From: Carnimonas bestiolae
GTDB lineage: Bacteria > Pseudomonadota > Gammaproteobacteria > Pseudomonadales > Halomonadaceae
Assembly: GCF_051251125.1 (NCBI RefSeq)
Contig: NZ_JBPCZL010000007.1
Strand: one strand, 5' to 3'
DNA length: 64,000 bases
A program made the position numbers and the translations under genes. Under the pieces are notes generated by a model, which saw nothing but the letters and a program-made list of their open reading frames with translations, made no database searches and was not told where the DNA came from. This document shows positions 27,024-36,083 of this stretch, in pieces. The number at the start of each line of letters is the position of its first letter. The first letter of the stretch is position 1.

Positions 27024-27968
27024 TTAGCGTACTAGCACGCTTTCCATCCAATCAACGGCCGCACGCCCATCGACATCAACGCAGACATCCACCAGTCCGC
27101 CTTGCTGCCAACGTTGGTCGGGAGTTTCACGATCTTCGGCAGCAAAGATGGTTTGACCTTCGGCGGGGCCCTCGGTCACCACGCTCAAATAGCCGCGTTG
27201 GGTGGTAAATAGCTCTGGGTGGCGCAACCAGGTTACGGCCACGCTATCGTGAGGGCAGCAGCCATCGAGCTGAATGGCATTGCGATAAAACTCGGCGTAG
27301 AAGTCGTAGCTGCGCTGCAATACCGGGCCAAGCTCGCCCTGTTTAGCGGCAATGCGCTGCATCCGCTCGGGTTCGATCACGGTGTTAAGGGTGACATCGA
27401 GCCCCACCATCGTTAGCGGCCAGCCCGCCGTTAGCACGCGCGCCGCCGCGTGGGGGTCCGAGAATATGTTCGCTTCGGCTACCGGAGTAACGTTGCCGCC
27501 TTTGGCTATCGAGCCGCCCATCACCACCACGCGTTTTACGCGATCCTTCACGCTCGGGTCCAACTGCAGGGCAGTCGCCAGATTACCCAGTGGGCCCACC
27601 GCTACCAGGGTAATTTCACCGGGGCGTTTGCGGGTTTCTTCGATAATGAATTCAGCAGCGGTGATATCAACGGCATGGCCAGTAACGCTAGGCAACTGCT
27701 GATTGCCCAAACCATCGGCCCCATGAATCCAGTCGGGCACCGGGAACGGCTTCTTCACCAGCGGTGCAGCAGCGCCTTGCGCCACTGGAATCGTCTGCCC
27801 GGCCAGCTCGGTTAGCAGTAGCGCATTGCGGGTTGCGGTCTCGACATGCACATTACCGAAGGTGGTGGTTAGACCGACCACCTCGATGTCGGGATCAGCC
27901 ATGATAATGGCGATTGCTTGCGCGTCATCGACGCCAGGGTCGGTATCAAAAATAATCGGAATGGACAT
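27024..27968 (-). CDS. Nucleoside hydrolase (IUNH family)
   Basis: A 314-residue purine/pyrimidine ribonucleoside hydrolase that releases a base and ribose. The Ca-binding N-terminal motif FDTDPGVDD (residues 6-14) is intact, as are the VVVMGG and FNVxxDP-like region (EANIFSDPHAA) and the PHDSVAV block near residue 230. The start at 27968 (MSIPIIF) is chosen because GGGAG precedes it. It follows ribokinase by 93 bp on the same strand. Together they would liberate and phosphorylate ribose for the pentose phosphate pathway. It could be RihA, RihB or RihC-like. Confidence 0.92.
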   Translation of the reverse strand: MSIPIIFDTDPGVDDAQAIAIIMADPDIEVVGLTTTFGNVHVETATRNALLLTELAGQTIPVAQGAAAPLVKKPFPVPDWIHGADGLGNQQLPSVTGHAVDITAAEFIIEETRKRPGEITLVAVGPLGNLATALQLDPSVKDRVKRVVVMGGSIAKGGNVTPVAEANIFSDPHAAARVLTAGWPLTMVGLDVTLNTVIEPERMQRIAAKQGELGPVLQRSYDFYAEFYRNAIQLDGCCPHDSVAVTWLRHPELFTTQRGYLSVVTEGPAEGQTIFAAEDRETPDQRWQQGGLVDVCVDVDGRAAVDWMESVLVR

Positions 27969-28061
27969 TAAAGCTCCCATAGAAACATGCTTCATGGGCG
28001 AAGCAGTTAGAATCTCGTTGGCGAATCTAGCCTTGCCAGTGACGTGGTGCTGCCGAATGCG

Positions 28062-28976
28062 CTAGCCGTGCTGCTCAAGGAAGCGATCCACTTTATCGTA
28101 CGTTGGAATGCTGCTCGAAGCGCCGGACGCCTGCACACATAGCGCCGATGCTGCGCGCGCGCGGGTTAGTGCCTCCGCTGCGCCAAGCCCCGCAACCCGT
28201 GCCGCCAGATAGTAGCCGACAAAGGTATCACCAGCGGCAGTTGTGTCCTGTGCATCTACGCTGAAGACCGATTGTTCAATGCGGTCGTCGCGATGACCAT
28301 AAAGGACGCCTTCGCTGCCTAGGGTAAGAATGATTTCAGGCTCAGGGAATTGCGCCATTAACGCGGTTAGCAAGGCTTCACTGGCATCGGTGTTTGGGCG
28401 CGCGTTCAGGGCGTCGAGCAGCGCTACCGCCTCACCACGATTGACGCACAGCACGGCCAATCGGTTGAGTGGCAGGGTCGCAATCGCCTCGCTCATGGGC
28501 GCAGGGTTGAGCGCAATGCTGAGATTTTTATCCAGCGCCTTGTCGAGCAGGGCGGATAGATCACCGCACTCATTTTGCGCCAGCAGCCAGTCGCCGGGCT
28601 TGGCTGCGCTGAGCGCATCATCAATCACCTGCGACGGCACCGCGTGATTGGCACCGGCATACAGCACGATGCAATTTTCGGCGTTATTGTCGATCTGGAT
28701 AACGGCGTGACCACTGGCAACATCATCCAGTTGCGCCAAATAGCTGATATCGACACCGGACTCTGTTAAAAGCTCGCTAATCCAGCCATCGCCGCGCGCG
28801 ATGGCACCTATATGGCTGACCTGTGCGCCGGCGCGAGCCAGCGCCAGGCTTTGGTTCGATCCCTTGCCGCCCAAGACCTGAGAATAGGAGAGGCTGGCAA
28901 GGGTTTCGCCCGGCGTTACCAGGTGGGGCACGCGATACACGTTGTCGATGTTGATCGAGCCGAAGTTGTAAATCAT
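28062..28976 (-). CDS. rbsK: Ribokinase
   Basis: A 304-residue PfkB-family sugar kinase that makes ribose 5-phosphate. The substrate-binding motif GGKGSNQSLALARAGA is near residue 36 and the catalytic anion hole DTTAAGDTFVGYYLA, with its Asp, is near residue 245. NPAP in the middle (ALNPAPM) is typical of ribokinase. It is the first gene of a two-gene operon with the nucleoside hydrolase, so salvaged nucleosides are the likely ribose source; no ribose transporter is nearby. Confidence 0.92.
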   Translation of the reverse strand: MIYNFGSINIDNVYRVPHLVTPGETLASLSYSQVLGGKGSNQSLALARAGAQVSHIGAIARGDGWISELLTESGVDISYLAQLDDVASGHAVIQIDNNAENCIVLYAGANHAVPSQVIDDALSAAKPGDWLLAQNECGDLSALLDKALDKNLSIALNPAPMSEAIATLPLNRLAVLCVNRGEAVALLDALNARPNTDASEALLTALMAQFPEPEIILTLGSEGVLYGHRDDRIEQSVFSVDAQDTTAAGDTFVGYYLAARVAGLGAAEALTRARAASALCVQASGASSSIPTYDKVDRFLEQHG

Positions 28977-29148
28977 CTTGCGTCGTTCCGCTTCAGGAAA
29001 TCTTCGCGAAGAGTACCACGGTGGCGGTCATCTTCGGTACGCTCCCAAACGATTAGTTAAGCCGTGAAGGTAGTAAAGGTCAGAACAACGAGGAGATAGG
29101 TGGCACGCATAGTGGACATTCGCGGGCCATTAGCAATGCTTCACACAA

Positions 29149-29183
29149 ATAAAACCGCCCGCTGCGTAGGCAGTCGGGCGGTT
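29149..29183 (-). terminator. Terminator after the BcrC-like gene
   Basis: On the minus strand AACCGCCCG pairs with CGGGCGGTT across a loop and is followed by TTATT. It lies about 20 bp after the stop codon at 29204. Confidence 0.85.
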
Positions 29184-29203
29184 GATATGGCGGATAGCGT
29201 TTT

Positions 29204-29800
29204 TTAGCGCGACATCCAGCCCCGTCGAATAAGCACCGCAAACAGGCGGCGGTGAAAGCCGCGCAAAAGCCGGTAAAGCGGCCTGATATAAAGACGCTTG
29301 GTAAGGTGAGCGACGCTCGCCCCAAACAGCGCGACTAGCGCACCGCCGATCATATCGATGGGGAAGTGCACGCCCAGATAAATGCGTGACCAGCCGACTG
29401 CCAGCGCAATGGCGAACATGATCGCCCCCATGGCGCGCGTTTCGCGGGCCATTAGCAGGCTGAGCGCGACTGTCATGGCAATGGTCATGTGGTCGCTTGG
29501 GAAGGAAGCATCTGCAGAGTGATGCAGGAAGGTGTGGCCAACCGGCATTACGAACGGCCGCGGATGGAACCACAGCAGACCAATAACCCCGTTGATGGCA
29601 AGCGCCACTCCACATGCGATCAGTGCTGCCAGCATCAGGCGGTGTCTGGCTTCGTCGCGGCGCAGCCAGCCGATCACCAGCACCACTGGCACCAGAAAGA
29701 TGGCGTATACCGCTAATACGTTGGCAAGGCCAAGCAGCCAGTGTGGACTTTGCGGCGTCGCGTTAATAAGAGAAAAGAGGTAAAGGTTGAGCGCTTCCAT
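29204..29800 (-). CDS. Undecaprenyl-diphosphatase, BcrC/YbjG-like PAP2 protein
   Basis: A 198-residue inner-membrane PAP2 phosphatase that probably recycles undecaprenyl diphosphate for cell-wall synthesis. The motifs are LWFHPRPF (near residue 76), ASFPSDHM (near 98) and GWSRIYLGVHFPIDM (near 135). SFPSDH and the N-terminal EALNLYLFSLIN stretch are typical of BcrC/YbjG rather than of the other PAP2 gene at 10.1 kb. About six hydrophobic helices are visible. It ends in a basic tail. It is monocistronic with its own terminator. Confidence 0.88.
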   Translation of the reverse strand: MEALNLYLFSLINATPQSPHWLLGLANVLAVYAIFLVPVVLVIGWLRRDEARHRLMLAALIACGVALAINGVIGLLWFHPRPFVMPVGHTFLHHSADASFPSDHMTIAMTVALSLLMARETRAMGAIMFAIALAVGWSRIYLGVHFPIDMIGGALVALFGASVAHLTKRLYIRPLYRLLRGFHRRLFAVLIRRGWMSR

Positions 29801-29954
29801 TCACGGCCTGTCGTTTGTCACATCAAGGGTGATGTTTAAGAGACACCAAAAGTGATCAGTTTACTTCATTGATGCCATTAAAATTGTCATTGTTGAGTAA
29901 CAATAGACGCATTTATTGCATCGCGCACTGATCACTTTGGCAGGCCGAGCAGCG

Positions 29955-31298
29955 TTACAGACTTAGCATCATCGAGGCGATGGAGAAGTAAATCAGCACG
30001 CCACAGCAGTCGCACAGCGTAGCCACTAGCGGCGCACTGGCGGTAGCGGGGTCGACCTTGAGGCGATCCAGCAGGAACGGCAGCGACATGCCCAACAGGC
30101 TACCGCACACCACGATCACCACCATGCTAATGGCGACTACTTCCGAAACGCCGAAGCCACCGCGGAACGCACTGATCGGTGAGATGGCGATCGCCATGGT
30201 GATACCCAGCAGCGCCGATACCAGCACTTCGCGACCCAGCAAGCGCGTCCAGTCACGAATGTTAACTTCGCCGGTGCCAAGCCCGCGCACCATCAGCGTT
30301 GCTGCCTGAGAGCCAGCGTTACCGCCACTGCCTATCAATAGCGGCAGGAAGAATACCAACGCTACGTGTGCAGAGATGGTGTCTTCGAAGTGCGCGATGC
30401 CGGCCCCTGAAAAGAGGTTGCCGAACACCAGCAGTACCAGCCAGAACACGCGGCTTTTATAGAGGTGGAAGAGGCTGGAGCGACCGATACCGCGTACCAG
30501 CGAGCCAACACTCCCCGACTTGTGGAAGTCGTCGGTGGTTTCCCGCTCTACCACGTCCATCGCGTCATCGTAGGTCACAATGCCCACCAGCACTCGCTCG
30601 GGGTTAACCACCGGCAACGCCAGCAAATCGTAGCGGGAAATCGCCTTGGCAACTTCTTCCTGCGGAGTTTCAACCTCCACCGAGATGACATCGGAAATCA
30701 TCACCGACTCTAGCGTCGCCTGAGGGTCGGCCAGAATCAGCTGCCGCAGCGACATGGTGCCGGTCAAGCGTAGCGCGTCGTCGAGGAAGTAAATCTGGTA
30801 GATGGTTTCTGCGTCCGGCGCCGTCTGACGTACCTTGGAAAGGGCTTCCGATACCGTCAGGTGCTGCGATACTGCCACGTAATCGGTGGTCATCATCGCG
30901 CCTGCGGTACCTTCGTCATAGCTGGCGAGATGGCGAATTTCGGCACGTTCGCTGCTGGCCACACGACGCAGGATGGTTTCGCGACGCGCCGGCGGGAAGA
31001 AGTTCAGTACGTCAGCGATATCGTCGGGCTCCATCTGCACGAACAGTTGGGCTAGTTTAGCGTCGTCCAACTCACTGGCGATGTCGCGCTGATAGCCTTC
31101 GGGCAGGTACGAAAATACCTTGCCGCGACGCTCAAGCGGTAGCCTTTCGAGAACGCGTAGCGCGGTGTCGTCATCCTCATGAGAGATGACCTCCGCAATA
31201 TCAGCGCTGCGTGCTTCGCTGAACAAGGCATCAAGACGCGCGTCGTCGCCATGCTCGATGGCGTCGCGTACGTCAGGGAGGAGTTCTTTGAAGTTCAT
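29955..31298 (-). CDS. mgtE: Magnesium transporter MgtE
   Basis: A 447-residue Mg2+ channel-transporter working as a membrane dimer. The N-terminal superhelical domain (residues 1-130), two CBS domains (about 135-255) and five transmembrane helices (about 285-447, including GSGGNAGSQAATLMVRG and DPATASAPLVATLCD) are in the standard order; the Asp of the pore is present in the last motif. The start at 31298 (MNFKELL) follows AGGAG; an upstream in-frame start at 31325 is less likely. The transcript begins about 200 nt upstream at a good promoter, so there is a long leader carrying a small upstream ORF, which suggests leader-mediated regulation. Confidence 0.95.
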   Translation of the reverse strand: MNFKELLPDVRDAIEHGDDARLDALFSEARSADIAEVISHEDDDTALRVLERLPLERRGKVFSYLPEGYQRDIASELDDAKLAQLFVQMEPDDIADVLNFFPPARRETILRRVASSERAEIRHLASYDEGTAGAMMTTDYVAVSQHLTVSEALSKVRQTAPDAETIYQIYFLDDALRLTGTMSLRQLILADPQATLESVMISDVISVEVETPQEEVAKAISRYDLLALPVVNPERVLVGIVTYDDAMDVVERETTDDFHKSGSVGSLVRGIGRSSLFHLYKSRVFWLVLLVFGNLFSGAGIAHFEDTISAHVALVFFLPLLIGSGGNAGSQAATLMVRGLGTGEVNIRDWTRLLGREVLVSALLGITMAIAISPISAFRGGFGVSEVVAISMVVIVVCGSLLGMSLPFLLDRLKVDPATASAPLVATLCDCCGVLIYFSIASMMLSL

Positions 31299-31392
31299 GG
31301 TGAGTGTTCTCCTGCGCGCTGCCACTGCGCACAGGCACTCGATTGCGGGAGGGCAGGATCGTTTCGATCAACCCACTCGCAGTGCGGAGTGG

Positions 31393-31467
31393 CTACGGCG
31401 TGGTAGCGATATGTCTGGGGGAGCAGCAAATGACCGCGAAGTCGGGGCTACGCCTATGAGGGTCCAT
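31393..31467 (-). CDS. Possible leader peptide (uORF) of mgtE, 24 codons
   Basis: Within the mgtE 5' leader a 24-codon frame starts at ATG 31467 and ends in TAG at 31393. It encodes MDPHRRSPDFAV followed by a Cys-Cys-Ser-Pro segment and ends in Pro, giving four prolines in all. The ribosome site is weak (AGAGA). Hairpins lie between its stop and the mgtE Shine-Dalgarno site, including TGCGC/GCGCA stems abutting it. Proline-bearing leader peptides govern Mg2+ genes such as mgtA in enterics, so a related control is conceivable here, but translation is unproven. Confidence 0.4.
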   Translation of the reverse strand: MDPHRRSPDFAVICCSPRHIATTP

Positions 31468-31508
31468 TGAGAAAAGTCTCTTGTTTCGCCCGTAGAGAAG
31501 GCGGTCGA

Positions 31509-31537
31509 ACATTAGTCGTATAGACCTTTTACGTCAA
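31509..31537 (-). promoter_or_regulatory. Sigma70-type promoter of mgtE
   Basis: On the minus strand TTGACG (31532-31537) and TAATGT (31509-31514) are separated by 17 bp, about 210 bp upstream of the mgtE start. It defines a long untranslated leader. Confidence 0.75.
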
Positions 31538-31651
31538 CACAATTATGCAGCGGCGCATTTATCTCTAAAACAGCTGGAAATCCCTTATGGGAAGCCCAAT
31601 CGCTACAGTTACGCCGCTGTTTTCCCCCATGGGCTTACCGTTAATACCCGA

Positions 31652-32581
31652 TCAATTTAAGTGGTGATTAATGTTTTCGGCGGTCAGTTCGATCACTCGC
31701 TGACGCGCTTCCAGCGTTCCCCAGGCGATATGGGGGGTGACCAGCAGATTCAGGTTTTCACTGAGCGCGTCCAGCAGCGGATGACCATCATGAGGCGGCT
31801 CTTCCGGCAGCACGTCGACGGCTAGTCCCCCCAGTTGGCCGCTGCGCAATGCTTTAAGCGCATCGACTTCATTGATAACGCCGCCGCGCGCGCAGTTGAC
31901 GAGCAGGGCACCTGGTTTCAGCAGCGGCAGGTTGTCAGCATTAATCAGCCCTTTGGTAGCTTCGGTTAACGGGCAGTGCAGGCTCAGCACATCGGTGTTG
32001 GGCAAGACCTCATGTAACGATGGCCTTGAATCATTGCTGTTGCCCGGGCGCGCCGCAAACACTACCTGCATGCCAAAGGCCTCGGCCAATCTCGCCACGG
32101 CGCGGCCAAGCTCGCCACTGCCGACAATCGTCAGTTGCTTGCCCGCCAGTTGCGTCATGGGGTGGAGAAACGCCGAAATGGTCGTGCTGCGCTGCCATGC
32201 GCCGTCGGTCATGTCGCGGTCTACCTGCTTAAGGCGATTGGCAAGCGCAATAATCAATCCGAAGGTGTGCTGCGAAATGCTTGGCGTGCCGTAAGCGGTA
32301 ACATTTTTGACCGCTACTCCTGCCGTCTCTGCGGCCTGCATGTCAATGTTGTTGGTGCCCGTTGCCAATACACAAATCAGCGACAGTTTATTGGCGTCGT
32401 TGATGGCTTCGGCGCTGATCACCACCTTGTTAGTGATGATGATCTCGGCATCGGCGATGCGCTCTTTCACTTGGTCTGGCGAGGTCGCGGGCCATTGGCT
32501 CAGCTCTATGCCACACGCTTTCAATGGTTCCAGGCTGATGCCTTCGCCCATGGTATCGAGATCCAGAATCACCGCTCTCAT
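31652..32581 (-). CDS. D-2-hydroxyacid dehydrogenase (glycerate/hydroxypyruvate type)
   Basis: A 309-residue NAD(P)-dependent dehydrogenase. The Rossmann motif GSGELGRAVA is near residue 148, the active-site Arg lies in NCARGGVINE, a Glu follows in DVLPEEPP, and the catalytic His is in TPHIAWGTLEAR. The catalytic domain pair and length fit HprA-like hydroxypyruvate or glyoxylate reductases. The start at 32581 (MRAVILD) follows AAGGAAG; the longer upstream frame to 32689 is not supported. It is monocistronic and lies between mgtE and the divergent fmdB-aspS run. Confidence 0.9.
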   Translation of the reverse strand: MRAVILDLDTMGEGISLEPLKACGIELSQWPATSPDQVKERIADAEIIITNKVVISAEAINDANKLSLICVLATGTNNIDMQAAETAGVAVKNVTAYGTPSISQHTFGLIIALANRLKQVDRDMTDGAWQRSTTISAFLHPMTQLAGKQLTIVGSGELGRAVARLAEAFGMQVVFAARPGNSNDSRPSLHEVLPNTDVLSLHCPLTEATKGLINADNLPLLKPGALLVNCARGGVINEVDALKALRSGQLGGLAVDVLPEEPPHDGHPLLDALSENLNLLVTPHIAWGTLEARQRVIELTAENINHHLN

Positions 32582-32934
32582 TACTGCTTCCTTCTGTTTA
32601 GGCTTGCCCGTCACTGGTCGCAACACGCTATAATGCACGGCTTGAACGATGCAACTGCTTTCGCCACCTGCCTTGCCATGCCAGGGCATCTGCGGGGTAA
32701 AGGTGCGCCCGGCGCCGCGTGAGTGGTCAGGCTAACCCTTCATGCGCCGACCCAGTGCACATTGCGACGTGCCGGCCAGGCTACTGCGTCTGACACAGGC
32801 AAGGGCTAGAATCTCGACTGATCGCCCTTATATAAGTGCTCGGCGTGCGAGGCGCAGTGATGTCCCCCGCACACGCGTGGAATCGCCGGATGGCTGAACG
32901 ACGCGATCGTTAATCAGTGTTCAGGTACAAGATC
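32582..32934. other. Divergent intergenic region upstream of the fmdB-like gene
   Basis: About 350 bp without a supported gene. It separates the dehydrogenase gene from the fmdB-like/aspS run and must carry promoters for both. An AT-rich TTATATAAG element near 32829 could belong to a plus-strand promoter, but no clear -35 partner is seen. Confidence 0.35.
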
Positions 32935-33177
32935 ATGCCTATTTATGAATATGAATGCCGCGATTGCGGTCATCATGTAGAAAAACTGCAGCGCATGAAC
33001 GCTGCTCCGCTAAGTGAATGCCCCGAGTGCCACCATTCTGCACTGCAGCGCATGGTGTCGGCGCCCGGTTTCCGCCTTGCCGGTAGTGGCTGGTACGAGA
33101 CCGACTTCAAAACCTCGGGCAAGCACAATCTGGCCAGCGACAGCGGGGCGCCCGCGACTGGCAAGAGTAACGACTAG
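32935..33177 (+). CDS. FmdB-family zinc-ribbon protein
   Basis: An 80-residue protein beginning MPIYEYEC with two CxxC-type pairs (CRDC near residues 8-11 and CPEC near 31-34) that form the FmdB/putative regulatory zinc ribbon, followed by a low-complexity polar tail. Genes of this family are commonly found directly upstream of aspS in gammaproteobacteria, as here (212 bp before aspS). The start at 32935 matches the invariant MPIYEY N-terminus. The molecular role of the family is not established. Confidence 0.9.
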   Translation: MPIYEYECRDCGHHVEKLQRMNAAPLSECPECHHSALQRMVSAPGFRLAGSGWYETDFKTSGKHNLASDSGAPATGKSND

Positions 33178-33389
33178 CTTACACACAGCGCCGGTGCTGG
33201 TGGCCGGCGCTAATCTGATTCAAATGGCGTCTTGCACACCAAGCGGGACAGGTCGCGAAGCAGCGACACGTTCAACGCTTAGCGCAAGCCGCTTCGCAGG
33301 AAGCAGCCACTCCTGCATCGCTATATCTGGTAACATATACGTATAAGAGGCGGGCAGCCTCGATCAATGTCTCGGTAATAGGAAATAAC

Positions 33390-35156
33390 ATGCGCAGCCA
33401 CTATTGCGGCCAGTTGAACGAAGGTCTGGTCGACCAGCACGTGACCCTGTGTGGGTGGGTCCACCGTCGTCGTGATCACGGCGGCGTCATCTTCCTCGAT
33501 TTGCGGGATCGTGACGGTGTGGCTCAGGTGGTCGTCGATCCCGACACCCCCGACGCATTTGCCAATGCCGATCGCGCGCGCAGTGAATACGTGCTGAAAA
33601 TTGAAGGCCGCGTGCGGATGCGCCCCGAGGGTACGCAGAATCCCGACAAGCCGACCGGTATGGTGGAAGTGCTCGCCAAGCAGGTAGAAGTGCTCAATAC
33701 CGCTCAGACGCCGCCGTTCCCCCTCGATGAACACGTCAAAGTGGGCGAGGACGTACGCCTGAAGTATCGCTATATCGATCTGCGTCGCCCTGAAATGATA
33801 GAACGTCTGCGGCTGCGCTCTCGCGCCACTCACAGCGTGCGCGCCTTCCTTGAAGACAACGGCTTTCTTGATATCGAAACGCCCACGCTGACGCGTGCTA
33901 CGCCAGAAGGCGCACGTGACTACCTGGTGCCGAGCCGCGTTTATCCCGGCAGCTTCTACGCCTTGCCGCAGTCGCCGCAGCTGTTCAAGCAGCTGCTGAT
34001 GGTGGGCGGTATCGATCGCTACTACCAGATCGTCAAATGTTTCCGTGACGAAGACCTGCGCGCGGATCGTCAGCCTGAGTTCACTCAGATCGACATCGAA
34101 GCCTCGTTTATCGATGAAACGCATATCATGTCGATTACCGAGCAGATGACGCGCACGCTGTTCAAGGACGTGATCGACGTCGAGCTTCCCGAGTTCCCGC
34201 ACATGCCATACTCGGAAGCGATGTCACGCTACGGCTCTGACAAGCCCGACCTGCGTATTCCGCTCGAACTGGTCGACGTTTCAGACCTGATGGCCGATGT
34301 CGACTTCAAGGTATTCTCAGCGCCAGCCAACGCTGACAACGGTCGTGTCGCCGCACTGAAGGTGAGCGGCGGTGCTAGCCTGTCACGCAAGCAGATTGAC
34401 GACTACACCCAGTTCGTCAGTGTTTACGGTGCCAAGGGACTGGCCTGGATCAAGGTCAATGAGCGAGCCAAAGGCCTTGAAGGGCTGCAGTCACCCATCG
34501 TCAAGTTCATGGATGGCATCATCGAGACGCTGCTTGATCGCGTCGATGCCCAGGACGGCGATATCATCTTCTTCGGCGCCGACAAGGCCAGCATCGTTAA
34601 CGATGCACTTGGCGCGCTGCGTTCCAAACTGGGTGAAGACCTCAACCTGTATACCTGTGAGTGGGCGCCGCTGTGGGTAGTTGATTTCCCGATGTTCGAA
34701 GTCGACGACGCAGGCAAGCTGTCGGCCATTCACCATCCGTTCACTGCGCCTTCCGGCAGTGTCGACGACGTACGCAAGGACCCGGCCAATGCGCTGTCAC
34801 GCGCCTACGACATGGTGCTGAACGGCTACGAAGTCGGCGGTGGCTCGATACGTATCCATCATCAGGACATGCAGAGCGCAGTATTCGATATTCTGGGCAT
34901 TGGCGCAGAGGAAGCAGAAGAGAAGTTCGGCTTCCTGCTTAACGCGCTGCGCTACGGTGCGCCGCCCCACGGCGGTTTGGCGTTCGGGCTTGACCGTTTG
35001 GTGATGCTGATGGCTGGCGCGAAGAGCATTCGCGACGTGATCGCTTTCCCCAAAACCCAGAACGCTTCCGATCCGCTTACCGAAGCGCCGGGAGATGTTC
35101 CTGCTCAGTCATTGCGCGAGCTCGGCTTGCGCCTGCGGCAGAAAAACGCCGAATAA
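33390..35156 (+). CDS. aspS: Aspartyl-tRNA synthetase
   Basis: A 588-residue class II synthetase charging tRNA-Asp. The N-terminal OB fold binds the anticodon (MRSHYCGQLNEGLVDQHVTLCGWVHRRRDHGG), motif 2 is FRDEDLRADRQPEFTQID, the bacterial GAD insertion domain occupies residues about 290-420, and motif 3 is GLAFGLDRLVML near residue 530. The length matches E. coli AspRS (590). GGAAAT precedes the ATG. A strong hairpin with a T-rich tail follows, separating it from yebC. Confidence 0.97.
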   Translation: MRSHYCGQLNEGLVDQHVTLCGWVHRRRDHGGVIFLDLRDRDGVAQVVVDPDTPDAFANADRARSEYVLKIEGRVRMRPEGTQNPDKPTGMVEVLAKQVEVLNTAQTPPFPLDEHVKVGEDVRLKYRYIDLRRPEMIERLRLRSRATHSVRAFLEDNGFLDIETPTLTRATPEGARDYLVPSRVYPGSFYALPQSPQLFKQLLMVGGIDRYYQIVKCFRDEDLRADRQPEFTQIDIEASFIDETHIMSITEQMTRTLFKDVIDVELPEFPHMPYSEAMSRYGSDKPDLRIPLELVDVSDLMADVDFKVFSAPANADNGRVAALKVSGGASLSRKQIDDYTQFVSVYGAKGLAWIKVNERAKGLEGLQSPIVKFMDGIIETLLDRVDAQDGDIIFFGADKASIVNDALGALRSKLGEDLNLYTCEWAPLWVVDFPMFEVDDAGKLSAIHHPFTAPSGSVDDVRKDPANALSRAYDMVLNGYEVGGGSIRIHHQDMQSAVFDILGIGAEEAEEKFGFLLNALRYGAPPHGGLAFGLDRLVMLMAGAKSIRDVIAFPKTQNASDPLTEAPGDVPAQSLRELGLRLRQKNAE

Positions 35157-35225
35157 GGCATCGCGGTCGTTTGCTCTCGCAAGCGGCCGCAGGTAGTGGG
35201 CCGTAACAAGGCCCATACCGATTGG

Positions 35226-35268
35226 CAGGCCGACGACGCTTCACAGTGTCGGCGGCCTGTTCTGTTTT
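35226..35268 (+). terminator. Terminator after aspS
   Basis: CAGGCCGACGAC pairs with GTCGGCGGCCTG, with a single mismatch, across a ten-base loop and is followed by TTCTGTTTT. Confidence 0.85.
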
Positions 35269-35333
35269 AAGCGACTACTAGAAGGGTGTATCGCTTCGGC
35301 GTATGCATCCAGCAGTAATAAGCGGAGGTCTTT

Positions 35334-36083
35334 ATGGCAGGTCATAGCAAATGGGCCAACACCAAACACCGCAAAGCGGCGCAGGATGCCAAGCGCGGCA
35401 AGGTGTTTACCAAGCTGATTCGCGAACTGACCGTAGCGGCGCGACAGGGCGGCGGTGATCCTGATGCTAATCCACGCTTGCGTGCGGCCGTCGATAAAGC
35501 ACTGGGCGCCAACATGTCAAAGGATACCGTACAACGAGCGATTGATCGCGGTGCCGGTGACACCGAAAACGACAACGTCGAAGAGCTGACTTACGAAGGC
35601 TACGGGCCTGAGGGTGTCGCGATTCTAGTCGAATGCATGACCGACAATCGTAATCGCACTGCCTCCGATGTACGCCACGCCTTCAGCAAGTTCGGCGGAA
35701 ATTTGGGCACTGCCAACTCGGTGGCGTTCCTGTTCTCGCAGCAAGGCCGAATTGGCTTTGCCAGCGACAGCGACGAGGAGCAGCTACTAGAGCTAGCGCT
35801 GGAAGCCGGCGCTGAAGATGTAGAAGAAGGCGACGACGGCGAGCACATTGTAGTGACGTCGCCAGCGGCCTTCGGCGCGGTACGCGACGCCTTTGACACG
35901 GCGGGGCTTGAGCCTGAATTCAGCGAAGTAGGCAAGTATCCCGCTAACTACACGCCAATCACCGATATCGAGCTAGCGACGCGCGTCGTGAAATTGATCG
36001 ACTGGCTGGAAGAGCTCGACGATGTCCAGAACGTCTACACCAACGCTGATTTCAGCGACGACGTCCTCGAGGCACTGGCGTGA
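35334..36083 (+). CDS. yebC: YebC/PmpR-family protein (TACO1 family)
   Basis: A 249-residue protein with the invariant N-terminus MAGHSKWANTKHRKAAQDAKRGK and the three-domain YebC layout. The family was long called transcriptional regulators, and members such as TACO1 act on translation. It begins the yebC-ruvC-ruvA-ruvB run and its last codons overlap the ruvC start (GTGA). A GGAGG site precedes the ATG. Confidence 0.95.
   Translation: MAGHSKWANTKHRKAAQDAKRGKVFTKLIRELTVAARQGGGDPDANPRLRAAVDKALGANMSKDTVQRAIDRGAGDTENDNVEELTYEGYGPEGVAILVECMTDNRNRTASDVRHAFSKFGGNLGTANSVAFLFSQQGRIGFASDSDEEQLLELALEAGAEDVEEGDDGEHIVVTSPAAFGAVRDAFDTAGLEPEFSEVGKYPANYTPITDIELATRVVKLIDWLEELDDVQNVYTNADFSDDVLEALA

Noticed and set aside
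33321..34202. A 293-codon minus-strand frame opposite aspS
   Set aside because: Antisense shadow of a highly conserved gene, with a His/Val/Gln-rich composition typical of such shadows.
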